A stretch of 13,574 nt of DNA from QNBT01 sp964563335 (GCA_964563335.1 CAZLWL010000070.1:1-13574); one strand, 5' to 3'. Shown: positions 1 to 7,200, counted from the first letter of the stretch. Made by a program: numbers and translations. The notes: generated from the letters alone by a model not told the origin.

Positions 1-367
1 CGATAGCCTTGTCAACATCTTTGACATAAGTGGCGGTGCGAATCATATCGACGGGGCTTTCGTCAACGGGGGCGAATTGCTGGTCGGCCACACGGTGGGC
101 ATCGACCATAATACTAATCTTGATATTTGATTCGATGCCGTCGATGACCTCACGGATTTTGTCGTCGTCACAATATTTCCAGGCGCCATAGTCGCTGGGC
201 GGGGCATATTTTCTGCTGGAGCGATAGCCCATCTCCATATAATCAATGCCTGCTTCAGACATCGCCTTGTAAACGGCGCGGACGAATTCGTCCGTGAAAT
301 AGTGGTTGTTAATCAATCCGCCGTCTCGAATCGTGCAATCCAATACCTTAATCTCTTCTCTATACAT
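1..367 (-). CDS. DRE-TIM (HMGL-like) aldolase, N-terminal part, cut by left edge
   Basis: Reading the minus strand from ATG at 367 gives 122 open codons to the window edge, so the C-terminal part is missing. The protein begins MYREEIKVLDCTIRDGG, and the DCTIRDGG block (residues 10-17) is the first-strand signature of the DRE-TIM metallolyase superfamily, which includes HMG-CoA lyase and 4-hydroxy-2-oxovalerate aldolase. Further elements are IDYMEMGYRSS near residue 45 and KISIMVDAH near 84-91, which look like later barrel strands. A GGAG lies a few bases before the ATG and supports this start. The gene begins 32 nt after the aroB stop, so co-transcription with aroB is likely. Proteins of this look are often annotated as 4-hydroxy-2-oxovalerate aldolase-like or 'aldolase catalytic domain' proteins. 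The true substrate cannot be told from this fragment. Confidence 0.85.
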   Translation of the reverse strand, partial: MYREEIKVLDCTIRDGGLINNHYFTDEFVRAVYKAMSEAGIDYMEMGYRSSRKYAPPSDYGAWKYCDDDKIREVIDGIESNIKISIMVDAHRVADQQFAPVDESPVDMIRTATYVKDVDKAI

Positions 368-399
368 ATTCAACTCCGGATAAGTGTCTGAACATACGT

Positions 400-1512
400 T
401 TAGCGGCCCCTGTATCGGTAAAGGGCGTCAAGCGTCTCTTCGACAATCTCGGTTGAGACATCGTGAGCCCACTGGCCATCCCGGCAAAGGGCAGCTCCAA
501 TATACTCCAATAACACGAATTTAGGCCTTTGACCAACAGCTTTTTTATCACATTTCATGGTTTCAATCAAGTTCTTTTTGGCCAAATCAGACGGTATTTC
601 AAGTGGCATACCAAGTTTTTTTAAGACCTTTTTTATCCGGTTCAGCCGATTATCGTCGGCGAGGTCGAGCTTTCGGGCAATCAGTTCGGCCCCGACAATT
701 CCGATGGCGACCGCCTCACCGTGCAGTAATTCGAAGCCACTGACAGATTCGGCGGCGTGGCCGATGGTATGGCCGAAGTTCAGGATTCGGCGCTTATTCA
801 TCTCCGTTGGGTCTTCGGCGACAACGGCGGCCTTTATTTCGCAGTTCCTGTATGCGACTTCCTGTAGCACTTTCAAGTCTCGATTCAGGATGGCCGGCAT
901 ATTTTTATCGAGGTGGTCAAAGTACCCACTATCGGCGATGAGGGCATGTTTTACCGACTCAACAAGGCCGGCTCTGTACTCTCTGTCGTCGAGTGTCTGC
1001 AATGTTTCTACGTCGATATACACGGCAGCAGGGTGCCAAAAGGCGCCGAAGGCGTTCTTGCTGACAGTCGAATCGACTCCTGTCTTGCCACCCACGCTGG
1101 AATCGGCCTGGGCAACGGTAGTAGTAGGAATGTGCACAACCTTGACGCCGCGCTTAAAGATAGCGGCTGCGAAGCCGGCAATATCGCCCACAGTTCCGCC
1201 GCCGAGAGCAACAATGAGACTGTCCCTCCCGAACAAGGCCTTTTCCATGGTCTCGATTATTGAAACGACGGTGCTAATGTTCTTTGAAATCTCACCTGGT
1301 GGATCGATTACGAAAGTGGGAATGTCGTTTTTACCGAGCAGTTTCTCTAAGTGGCCGGCGTCAACGAGATTGGCGTCGGTTACAACAAACTTCTGCAGTT
1401 GCGCGTATTCGGTCTCCAGCCGGGGCCACAATTTGGAGATTGTGCCGCTTCCGATATGGATATTATAGCTGCGTTTTCCAACCGCCGGGACTGTTACTTC
1501 GATTTCGCTCAT
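400..1512 (-). CDS. aroB: 3-dehydroquinate synthase
   Basis: AroB converts DAHP to 3-dehydroquinate, the second step of the shikimate pathway, using NAD+ and a divalent metal in the cytoplasm. With the ATG at 1512 the protein is 370 residues, the usual length. Visible hallmarks are the glycine-rich GGGTVGDIAGFAAA (about 104-117), IPTTTVAQADSSVGGKTGV (128-146), the LVESVKHA helix with the metal-binding Glu (about 185), FGHTIGHA (246-253) and LHGEA (263-267) with the metal-binding histidines. The reading frame stays open upstream to 1608, but those extra 32 codons cross a repeat-rich intergenic stretch and do not look like AroB. A GGGA lies about 9 nt before the chosen ATG. A 205-nt gap separates it from apt, so it may have its own promoter. 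The catalytic motifs are canonical, so a secondary-metabolism cyclase is less likely. Confidence 0.95.
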   Translation of the reverse strand: MSEIEVTVPAVGKRSYNIHIGSGTISKLWPRLETEYAQLQKFVVTDANLVDAGHLEKLLGKNDIPTFVIDPPGEISKNISTVVSIIETMEKALFGRDSLIVALGGGTVGDIAGFAAAIFKRGVKVVHIPTTTVAQADSSVGGKTGVDSTVSKNAFGAFWHPAAVYIDVETLQTLDDREYRAGLVESVKHALIADSGYFDHLDKNMPAILNRDLKVLQEVAYRNCEIKAAVVAEDPTEMNKRRILNFGHTIGHAAESVSGFELLHGEAVAIGIVGAELIARKLDLADDNRLNRIKKVLKKLGMPLEIPSDLAKKNLIETMKCDKKAVGQRPKFVLLEYIGAALCRDGQWAHDVSTEIVEETLDALYRYRGR

Positions 1513-1570
1513 TACAACTGTTCCCATAAATGCGCCAAAAAGCATCTGGCGAAAACCCAGGCCAGCGGCC

Positions 1571-1624
1571 CACGAGGGGTCCCCGATAGATCGGGACACG
1601 CGGGACACGCGGGGCTAAATATTT
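1571..1624. repeat. Intergenic repeat cluster upstream of aroB
   Basis: The stretch holds CCCGAT-AG-ATCGGG, an inverted repeat at about 1582-1596, then two tandem copies of CGGGACACG (1592-1600 and 1601-1609), then GGGGCTAAATATTT (1611-1624). The last 14 bases are identical to 7150-7163, where the same motif forms part of a perfect 20-bp palindrome. The shared motif suggests a dispersed intergenic repeat. Frame-open translation through it into aroB is taken as accidental. Confidence 0.6.
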
Positions 1625-1717
1625 TGTTTGTTAGCACCATCCAGTGTTTTAGCTCTTTAGTTCTCTATTGCCGCCTCTTGTCGTGAGCATCATTATAACA
1701 AAGGGACGGCTGATGTG

Positions 1718-2278
1718 CTAATAAGAAATTACCGTGTGGATGGAATATCCCGAAAGTTTCTTCCGGCCGACAAGGTTTGTCAACTCGATAAGAAAACTCA
1801 GGCCGCAGATCTCGGCGCCTAACTTTGCCATGAGTTTGCAGGCCGCGGCCATTGTGCCGCCTGTAGCGAGCAGGTCATCAACCATCAGTACCTCCGAGCC
1901 GGCTTTGATTGCGTCGCCGTGGACCTCCAAAGTATCAGTGCCGTATTCGAGGTCATAGGTGACTGATTCGGTCTTATATGGAAGTTTACCCTGTTTTCTG
2001 ATGGGAATAAAGCCCGCTTCCAACGCCTTTGCCACAGCGGCGCCGAAGATCAGCCCACGGGCCTCCACGGCGGCAACGTAATCCACATCGAATCCGACAA
2101 AAGGTTGGGCCAGAGCATCGACCGCCGCAGCGAAAGCTTTTTTATCAGCCAACAAGGGGGTGATGTCGCGGAAAAGTATTCCCGGTTTGGGAAAATCGGG
2201 CACATCGCGGATATAGTCTGCAAGCTGGATAGGTTTTTTCGCCATATTAGCCGCTACGACAATATCGTCCTTTGACAT
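1718..2278 (-). CDS. apt: Adenine phosphoribosyltransferase
   Basis: Apt salvages adenine by joining it to PRPP to form AMP and pyrophosphate. From the ATG at 2278 the product is 186 residues. The N-terminal block YIRDVPDFPKPGILFRDITPLL (residues 22-43, family-typical), the EARGLIFG loop (72-79), RKQGKLPYKTES (94-105) and the PRPP-binding VLMVDDLLATGGT (130-142) are all present. The start abuts the sigma-factor stop as TAAATG, so translation may be coupled by re-initiation. An internal ATG at 2245 (MAKKPIQLADYI) would give 175 residues, also normal for Apt, and neither start has a strong Shine-Dalgarno. Nothing in the protein looks degraded. Confidence 0.95.
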   Translation of the reverse strand: MSKDDIVVAANMAKKPIQLADYIRDVPDFPKPGILFRDITPLLADKKAFAAAVDALAQPFVGFDVDYVAAVEARGLIFGAAVAKALEAGFIPIRKQGKLPYKTESVTYDLEYGTDTLEVHGDAIKAGSEVLMVDDLLATGGTMAAACKLMAKLGAEICGLSFLIELTNLVGRKKLSGYSIHTVISY

Positions 2279-3091
2279 TTACTCGTCGGTCATAAATTCG
2301 TTGAGCTTTGTCAGTGCATCTCGTTGAATCTGCCGAACGCGCTCTCTTGTAAGCCCTATTTTGCGCCCGATTTCCTTCAAAGTCAACGGTTCATTGCCGC
2401 ACAATCCAAACCGCAGGGTCAGCACTTCGGCCTCGCGGGGCTCAATTTCACTCAGCAGCTCGACCGCCTTGGCCAACTCTTCATCAGTGCCTAATACATC
2501 TTCAGGCAAGGTAATTCTATTATCTTCGATGCCTTCGTCAAGGCCCGTGTTGTCTTCTGCGGAATTTTCCTGAAAGCCGGCGTTCACGGCCTGAATTATT
2601 TGCTGCACAGCTTTTGCCTTTCGGACCGACAGGTTCACGGCTTCGGCCATTTCTTCCAATTCAGGAGGTCTGCCCAAGCTGGTTTCGAGCCTGGCGGCCG
2701 TGTAACGCCATTGGTTCACCAGTTCCACCATGTAGGTCGGTATGTGTATTGGCCCAGTGTTGGTTAGCAGCGCCTTTTTAATGCTCTGCTTTATCCACCA
2801 CGAAGCGTACGTGCTGAATCGCACGCCGTGCTCATGGTCAAAAGAATCGACGGCGCGCAAGAGGCCGAGATTACCCTCTTCAATCAAATCACCGAGCGTT
2901 AGTCCTCGGCAGGGGAATTTCTTGGCGATATTAACTACCAACCTCAGATTGCTGCGGACCAGCCTGTCCCTCGCCTCAGGGTCCTGCTCTTCAATGATAA
3001 GCGTGGCAAGATACTTTTCCTCTTCCCAGTTGAGCAGCGGTGATTCGTCGATTTCTTTGAGATACTCTTTTATAGTTGCGTCAAATGCCAT
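2279..3091 (-). CDS. Sigma-70 family RNA polymerase sigma factor (short RpoD/RpoS-like)
   Basis: The 270-residue protein has the layout of a sigma-70 without region 1.1 or the long non-conserved region. Region 1.2 is at about 3-35. Region 2 (40-110) contains LVRSNLRLVVNIAKKF, the core-binding GDLIEEGNLGLLRAVDSFD, and the -10 recognition block FSTYASWWIKQSIKKAL. Region 3 follows at about 115-190. Region 4 (205-267) has EREAEVL-like spacing, then LTLKEIGRKIGLTRERVRQIQ, the -35 recognition helix-turn-helix. The small size suggests a group 2 (alternative, primary-like) sigma factor rather than the housekeeping one, but no regulon can be named. GGAG about 7 nt before the ATG supports the start. 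The stop abuts the apt start, so the two genes form an operon. Confidence 0.93.
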   Translation of the reverse strand: MAFDATIKEYLKEIDESPLLNWEEEKYLATLIIEEQDPEARDRLVRSNLRLVVNIAKKFPCRGLTLGDLIEEGNLGLLRAVDSFDHEHGVRFSTYASWWIKQSIKKALLTNTGPIHIPTYMVELVNQWRYTAARLETSLGRPPELEEMAEAVNLSVRKAKAVQQIIQAVNAGFQENSAEDNTGLDEGIEDNRITLPEDVLGTDEELAKAVELLSEIEPREAEVLTLRFGLCGNEPLTLKEIGRKIGLTRERVRQIQRDALTKLNEFMTDE

Positions 3092-3244
3092 AAAACCTTC
3101 TCCGGCCCGACCACGACAGCACGGGGCTGTGCGGCTATTCGGGCAAATAAATTTTCAGGCCTGTTATCCGAGGCCTTATCGGAATAAAATACACACTGTC
3201 GGCGCAAAGGCCACCCATAGTATCGACCATGGACAGGACGAGGT

Positions 3245-3476
3245 TTAGTGGTTATTTACGGGTTGGCCGGAGCGAGCGACGTCCGGCATTTTGCCCATCT
3301 GTTTAGATTTACAGTAATGGTGTCGCGATGGTGTCGCGGTTTGGAAGCTCATTGATGTGACGTGCCTTTTCCAGGTCCTGCATGGTGTACGGCCAGGCAC
3401 TGACATACAGCAGCGGCATACCCACCGCCAATAGTCCCGAGCCGTTTTTGTCAGTGAAAGCCGCCCAGCGAACGTT
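3245..3476 (-). pseudogene. GH2 beta-galactosidase C-terminal (domain 5) remnant
   Basis: Reading the minus strand from about 3476 gives NVRWAAFTDKNGSGLLAVG, then MPLLYVSAWPYTMQDLEKAR, then HINELPNRDTI. This pattern (VRW..LTD..G.GLL, the S.Y...DLE.A.H..ELP.RD..TVN run) is typical of the LacZ small-chain domain of glycoside hydrolase family 2. The frame is then broken by an 11-bp tandem duplication (3317-3338). Removing one copy restores RDTITVNL, and a further single-base shift restores QMG, which matches the family's TVNxxxxQMG. The remainder (KMPDVARSGQPVNNH, stop near 3245) no longer resembles the family. No catalytic domain is present, so this is a dead remnant. Identification is by motif memory, not by alignment. 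Confidence 0.7.
3317..3338. repeat. 11-bp tandem duplication that breaks the beta-galactosidase remnant
   Basis: ATGGTGTCGCG occurs at 3317-3327 and again directly at 3328-3338. Because 11 is not a multiple of three it shifts the reading frame inside the beta-galactosidase remnant, and deleting one copy rejoins RDTI to TVNL. This is a visible inactivating mutation of replication-slippage type. Confidence 0.85.
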
Positions 3477-3699
3477 CGTCGTTCATGCCGATTAGAACGG
3501 TGACGTATTTCGGTTTGAATCTTGCGATGTAGTGCTCGACGTATTGAGTATAGAGGCACTGGTGCGTGATGCTGTCGCCGCAGAATAGGAGCGTATCACC
3601 GTCGGATAGTTCAATAGTATCAAGCGTCTTCTTAAACTGGCGTCCAAAGCATGGAACAACGGAAGTTAACAGCACAACGACGACAAATAGTCTCTTCAC
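3451..3699 (-). pseudogene. SGNH/GDSL hydrolase remnant with internal deletion
   Basis: A GTG at 3699 with AGGAG six bases upstream opens an 82-residue frame. It starts VKRLFVVVVLLTSVVPCFG, which looks like a signal peptide, then SDGDTLLFCGDSITHQ with the block I GDS serine (residue 43) of SGNH hydrolases. CLYTQYVE runs straight into HYIARFKPKYVTVLIGMND, which carries block III (GxND). The stretch that normally lies between, including the block II glycine, is missing, so a deletion near 3535 is inferred. After GMNDE the homology stops and the frame ends at TGA 3453, because the DNA passes into the beta-galactosidase remnant. Block V with the catalytic Asp-His pair is absent. The intact start region next to a lost body suggests fairly recent decay. 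Family members are secreted carbohydrate esterases. Confidence 0.72.
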
Positions 3700-3846
3700 T
3701 TCGGTCTCCTTTTGGCTCCAGCAACACCGATTAACTGTCAAGCGTTTGTGTTGACGAATACAGACCACCAGCGCCTGCAGAGCCATCTCCCAAAACAGTG
3801 AACTGTCCCACTGCAAAAGTGCTTCGGTCGCGAATTTGTGATACCG

Positions 3847-6093
3847 CTATTCTTTGCTTTCCTCTTGCTCTTGTTCTTGCTGTTGTTCGTCTTGAGGCTT
3901 TTCTTCGGCCGGCTGTTCTTGCTCAGGTTGCTCTGCTACCTCTTGCTCCTGGGCAGGGGTCTGTTCTTCTTGGGCCTGGGATTTCTGTTGGTCTTTGTCC
4001 TCGGTTTCTTCCTGCTGCTGTTGCTCTTTGACCGGCTCTGGTTCCTGCTCAGGTTGTTCGGGTTGTTTTTCTGCTTCTTTCTGTTCGGCTTTAGCTTCGT
4101 CCGTGGGTTGTTGCTGGGGTTCTTCCTGCTTTTCGTCCCTGGGCTGCTTGTCTTCGGCCTTGTCCGGGACCTGTTGAGCGGGTTGTTCTGCTGCCTCTTG
4201 CTGTTTGTCTTCGGTCTCGTCCTGGACCTGTTGTTGAGGTTCGGCTTGCTTCTCGGCCTCGGGCTGTTTATCTTCGGGTTCTTTTGGTTCGGCTGCCTTT
4301 TGTTTTTTTTCTTTGGCCGGACTTTTTGGTTGTTCCGTTTCCGGGGGTTGCTTATCCTCGCCGGGACGGGGCACAACGGCCTGTCCAGGTGTAAGAGGCC
4401 CGTCAAGCCCGCCGCGTCTTCTGGGCTTGCCTTTGTCGGCGGCATCCTCAGCAGCCCATCGGACCCTCCGCAGGCTCAGACCGATTTTCCTGGAGTCCGG
4501 GTCTACTCTGAGAATCTTGATCTCGATTTCCTGACCTGTCTCGACGACATCTTTCGGATTTTCGACCTTGTGGTCCGCCAGCTCGGAGATGTGAAGCAGA
4601 CCCTCCAAATCCGGTTCAAGCTCAACAAACACTCCGAAATTGGTCAGCTTGGTGGCTTTGCCTTTGACTATCTGACCGGGTATATATTTCTCCGGGATGG
4701 CGTGAATCCACGGATCCTCGGTCATCTGTTTTAAGCCAAGAGAGACCCGATGCTTTTGCTCGTTGACATCGAGCACTACACACTTAAGCTTCTGTCCCTT
4801 CTCGAGGGCGTCACTTGGGTGGTTGTATTTTCTTGTCCAGCTCAGGTCGGAGACATGAACCAGCCCGTCGATGCCAGGTTCTATCTCAACAAACGCGCCG
4901 TAATTCGTCAGCGTTATAACTCTGGTGGTCACAATGGTGCCGGGAGGATACTTTTGCGCCGCGACCGTCCAGGGATTGGTTTCAAGTTGCTTTATCCCTA
5001 AAGACATCTCCTGCCTGTTTCTGTTCACGTCAAGGACAATGACATCAATTTCATCATTAAGGTTCAATATGTCGGCCGGATGCACAATGCGCCGCGTCCA
5101 GCTCATTTCGCTAATATGCACCAGTCCCTCGACGCCTTCTTCGATGCGGACAAACACGCCGTAGTTCATTATGTTGACAACCGTACCTTTTACTCTTGTG
5201 CCTATTGGATAACGCTGTTCGATAGTTTCCCATGGACTCTGTGTTCTCTGCTTCAGACCAAGAGATATCTTTTCGTTTTCACGGTCGAAAGTAATTACCA
5301 CGCATTTAATTTCTTGATCGATCTCGACCACTTCGGATGGATGTGAAACCCTTCCCCAGCTCAGGTCGGATATGTGTAGTAAGCCGTCCAGGCCTCCCAG
5401 GTCCACAAACACGCCAAAGTCGGCAATGTTCTTGACCACCCCCTTGCGAAGCTGACCGACCTCGATTTCCTTGAGAAGCTTTTCCTTACTGCACTGACGC
5501 TCTTCCTCGATAATTTTGCGTCTTGAGACGACGATGTTGTGATTTTCGGTGTCAATTTTAAGAATCTTGCTCTCGATTTCCTGGCCGATGAACCTGCTGA
5601 TATCACCCGGTTTTCGAATGTCAACCTGCGAGGCGGGCAAGAATACCGGAACCCCGATATCCACGAGCAGACCGCCCTTGATACGCCTTGTTACCCTGCC
5701 CTTGATCAGGTCTCCTTCCTTGGTGGTGGCAATAATCCGCTCCCATCCCCTGATTCTGTCTGCCTTTCGCTTGCTCAGCAGGATCCCGCCCTCAGCGTCA
5801 ACCTCTTCAAGCAGTACTTCGAGTTCCCTGCCGGCGGTGATCTCATTGGGGTCATCGAATTCATTTGCATCGACGATACCCTCACTTTTCAACCCCAGCT
5901 CAACTATGACGTCATTGCCGAGACGCGTGACAATCCTGCCTGTCAGAATTGTCCCGGGGATGAGTGTGTCAACCTTCCTGTCCAGTGCCTCGTCAAGTAA
6001 TTGACTGTGCTCGTCCGTGAACAACTTATTTACCTGTTCTTCAATTTCTTCGTGCGATAAACCTAATTTGTTAATAATGTTTCTGTCTACCAT
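3847..6093 (-). CDS. rpsA: 30S ribosomal protein S1 with long Gln/Glu-rich C-terminal tail
   Basis: S1 binds mRNA on the 30S subunit and helps initiation. This 748-residue version has six S1/OB domains at about 44-112, 126-195, 211-283, 296-370, 383-457 and 471-545. Domains 3-6 are the clearest, each with a GxFV-type strand, a GLxHxS block and a xSLGLKQ or SLRR end. Domains 1 and 2 are more divergent, as expected for the ribosome-binding part. From about 555 onward the protein becomes a low-complexity tail with only a few hydrophobic residues: by hand count about 43 Gln and 44 Glu in the last 168 residues, with recurring EDKQ and much Pro and Lys. E. coli S1 has 557 residues, so the tail adds about 190. 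The gene follows ispH, as in the conserved cmk-plsC-ispH-rpsA cluster, but a terminator lies between them. Confidence 0.95.
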   Translation of the reverse strand: MVDRNIINKLGLSHEEIEEQVNKLFTDEHSQLLDEALDRKVDTLIPGTILTGRIVTRLGNDVIVELGLKSEGIVDANEFDDPNEITAGRELEVLLEEVDAEGGILLSKRKADRIRGWERIIATTKEGDLIKGRVTRRIKGGLLVDIGVPVFLPASQVDIRKPGDISRFIGQEIESKILKIDTENHNIVVSRRKIIEEERQCSKEKLLKEIEVGQLRKGVVKNIADFGVFVDLGGLDGLLHISDLSWGRVSHPSEVVEIDQEIKCVVITFDRENEKISLGLKQRTQSPWETIEQRYPIGTRVKGTVVNIMNYGVFVRIEEGVEGLVHISEMSWTRRIVHPADILNLNDEIDVIVLDVNRNRQEMSLGIKQLETNPWTVAAQKYPPGTIVTTRVITLTNYGAFVEIEPGIDGLVHVSDLSWTRKYNHPSDALEKGQKLKCVVLDVNEQKHRVSLGLKQMTEDPWIHAIPEKYIPGQIVKGKATKLTNFGVFVELEPDLEGLLHISELADHKVENPKDVVETGQEIEIKILRVDPDSRKIGLSLRRVRWAAEDAADKGKPRRRGGLDGPLTPGQAVVPRPGEDKQPPETEQPKSPAKEKKQKAAEPKEPEDKQPEAEKQAEPQQQVQDETEDKQQEAAEQPAQQVPDKAEDKQPRDEKQEEPQQQPTDEAKAEQKEAEKQPEQPEQEPEPVKEQQQQEETEDKDQQKSQAQEEQTPAQEQEVAEQPEQEQPAEEKPQDEQQQEQEQEESKE

Positions 6094-6163
6094 GAATATA
6101 CCTGTTTTCCTGTGGCGTCTGTAAAACCGACTCGCCTGCGCCCCACATTTACGCGGACGAGCC

Positions 6164-6193
6164 TATATGCAAAGACTTTCCATAATGTTACAA
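6164..6193 (-). promoter_or_regulatory. Candidate promoter for rpsA
   Basis: On the minus strand TTGTAA (6193-6188) and CATATA (6169-6164) are 18 nt apart, which would start transcription near 6157 and give a leader of about 60 nt. Both boxes match the consensus only partly. The -35 box overlaps the T-tract of the ispH terminator. A promoter here would be expected because of that terminator. The call is weak. Confidence 0.3.
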
Positions 6194-6227
6194 AACAAAA
6201 AACGCATTGGCCCACGCAGCCAATGCG
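6191..6227 (-). terminator. Intrinsic terminator downstream of ispH
   Basis: A perfect 9-bp stem, CGCATTGGC (6203-6211) with GCCAATGCG (6219-6227), encloses a 7-nt loop. Read on the minus strand the hairpin is followed at once by TTTTTTGTTTTG (6202-6191). It begins 27 nt past the ispH stop, the classic layout of a Rho-independent terminator. It would separate most ispH transcription from rpsA. Confidence 0.88.
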
Positions 6228-6253
6228 ATACTGTCGTTTCGGACCATTCCTTC

Positions 6254-7108
6254 CTAAACCTTGTCGCCGGCGTGCGAATCGAAAGCCCTTGTGTTTTCGA
6301 CAAATTCGGCGATTATCCGGTCAGGAGTAGAGGCCCCTGCAGTAACGCCGGCTATATTCTTACCGTAAAGCACACTTTTATCAAGTTCCTTCCAATTTTG
6401 CAAATGAAAGGTTTGATTATTTTGTTTTCTGCACAGTTCGGCGAGTTTCCTTGTATTGGCACTGTGCAGACCGCCTAAAACAAACATTATATCAACTTTC
6501 CTGCACAATTCCACAGCCGAATTCTGCCTTTTTATCGCTTCCGAGCACAAAGTATTTATTACCTTAAGCTCCGAAAAGCCTCTTTTGACCATTTCGCCAA
6601 GTATTTCTGCGAAGTATTCCGGGCTTTGCGTGGTCTGGCAGATGATACCCAACTTGCCGCGGGCCGGTAACTTGTGCAAATCGGTTTTCGAACCGATAAC
6701 AAGAACGTTCTTGGCAAATCCTACTATGGCCTGCACCTCGGGGTGGTCCACATCACCGATGACAACGACCTTGTAACCCTGTTCGTTGAGTTTCTGGCTA
6801 ATCCTCTGCAAGCGTTTCACAAGAACACACGTCGCGTCAACAACTTGAAGACCTTTGGCTTTGATTTGCTCCAACTGCTCGACCGTTGCCCCGTGTGAGC
6901 GGATAAGTACCGTTCCCGAGCTTATCGAATCGACTGACTCAACGGTCTTGAGACCGCTTCGGGCCAATTCCTCGACTACATCCTGATTATGTATGAGAGG
7001 CCCCAGGCTGTAAACGTTGTCTCGCTCGGCCAATGTCTTTTTAGCCAACTCTATGGCGTTGTTGACGCCAAGACAAAAACCGCATTCATCAGCAACCAAT
7101 ACCTTCAA
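6254..7108 (-). CDS. ispH: 4-hydroxy-3-methylbut-2-enyl diphosphate reductase
   Basis: IspH (LytB) is the last enzyme of the MEP isoprenoid pathway. It reduces HMBPP to IPP and DMAPP with a [4Fe-4S] cluster. The product is 284 residues, slightly shorter than E. coli IspH (316). The three cluster cysteines fit C12 (CGFCLGV), C94 (VDATC) and C188 (NTLCSEA). Substrate-site residues appear as H40, H72 (RSHGA), H122 and E124 (DHPEV), and the end TAGASTPD (256-263) is typical. After the third Cys the family usually has AT, but here it is SEAIKRQ, a mild departure. The start codon is TTG at 7108, with AGAGG nine bases upstream, and no ATG is available in frame nearby. The gene sits between plsC and rpsA, its place in a widely conserved cluster, and has its own terminator downstream. 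Confidence 0.95.
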   Translation of the reverse strand: MKVLVADECGFCLGVNNAIELAKKTLAERDNVYSLGPLIHNQDVVEELARSGLKTVESVDSISSGTVLIRSHGATVEQLEQIKAKGLQVVDATCVLVKRLQRISQKLNEQGYKVVVIGDVDHPEVQAIVGFAKNVLVIGSKTDLHKLPARGKLGIICQTTQSPEYFAEILGEMVKRGFSELKVINTLCSEAIKRQNSAVELCRKVDIMFVLGGLHSANTRKLAELCRKQNNQTFHLQNWKELDKSVLYGKNIAGVTAGASTPDRIIAEFVENTRAFDSHAGDKV

Positions 7109-7134
7109 TCTACAATGCCTCTTTTCAGCCAGAA

Positions 7135-7200
7135 CCCCACGTAAAACGTGGGGCTAAATATTTAGCCCCGGCGGCGCCGTGGTTTTGACCCATAAAACCA
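7135..7200. repeat. Cluster of three inverted repeats between plsC and ispH
   Basis: Three inverted repeats follow one another. CCCCACGT-AAA-ACGTGGGG spans 7135-7153. GGGGCTAAAT/ATTTAGCCCC is a perfect 20-bp palindrome at 7150-7169. TGGTTTT-7nt-AAAACCA spans 7180-7200. The GGGG at 7150-7153 belongs to both of the first two, so their hairpins exclude each other. The first 14 bases of the palindrome recur at 1611-1624. None has a T-tract directly after it on the minus strand, so simple termination is not indicated. A mobile palindromic (REP-like) element or an mRNA-stability structure are options. Confidence 0.7.

Noticed and set aside
557..1468. 303-residue plus-strand open frame opposite aroB
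   Set aside because: Antisense shadow of a clearly real AroB gene; the translation has the Ser-rich composition typical of such shadows.
1513..1608. N-terminal extension of aroB by 32 codons
   Set aside because: It runs through the repeat cluster and lacks AroB similarity; ATG 1512 gives the normal family start and length.
3140..3175. AGGCCT repeated eight bases apart with T-rich flank, possible terminator
   Set aside because: Stem of only six base pairs and weak T-tract; not distinguishable from chance.
3736..3741. Perfect TTGACA on the minus strand upstream of the SGNH remnant
   Set aside because: No -10 box at 16-18 nt; not called a promoter.
3749..3816. Upstream extension of the SGNH remnant frame to 3816
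   Set aside because: The GTG at 3699 has an ideal Shine-Dalgarno and begins a signal peptide; the extra residues look like intergenic sequence.
3838..4734. Long plus-strand frame encoding a Leu/Phe-rich, membrane-like protein of 298 residues
   Set aside because: It is the antisense shadow of the Glu/Gln codons of the rpsA tail and domain 6; no ribosome binding site or known family.
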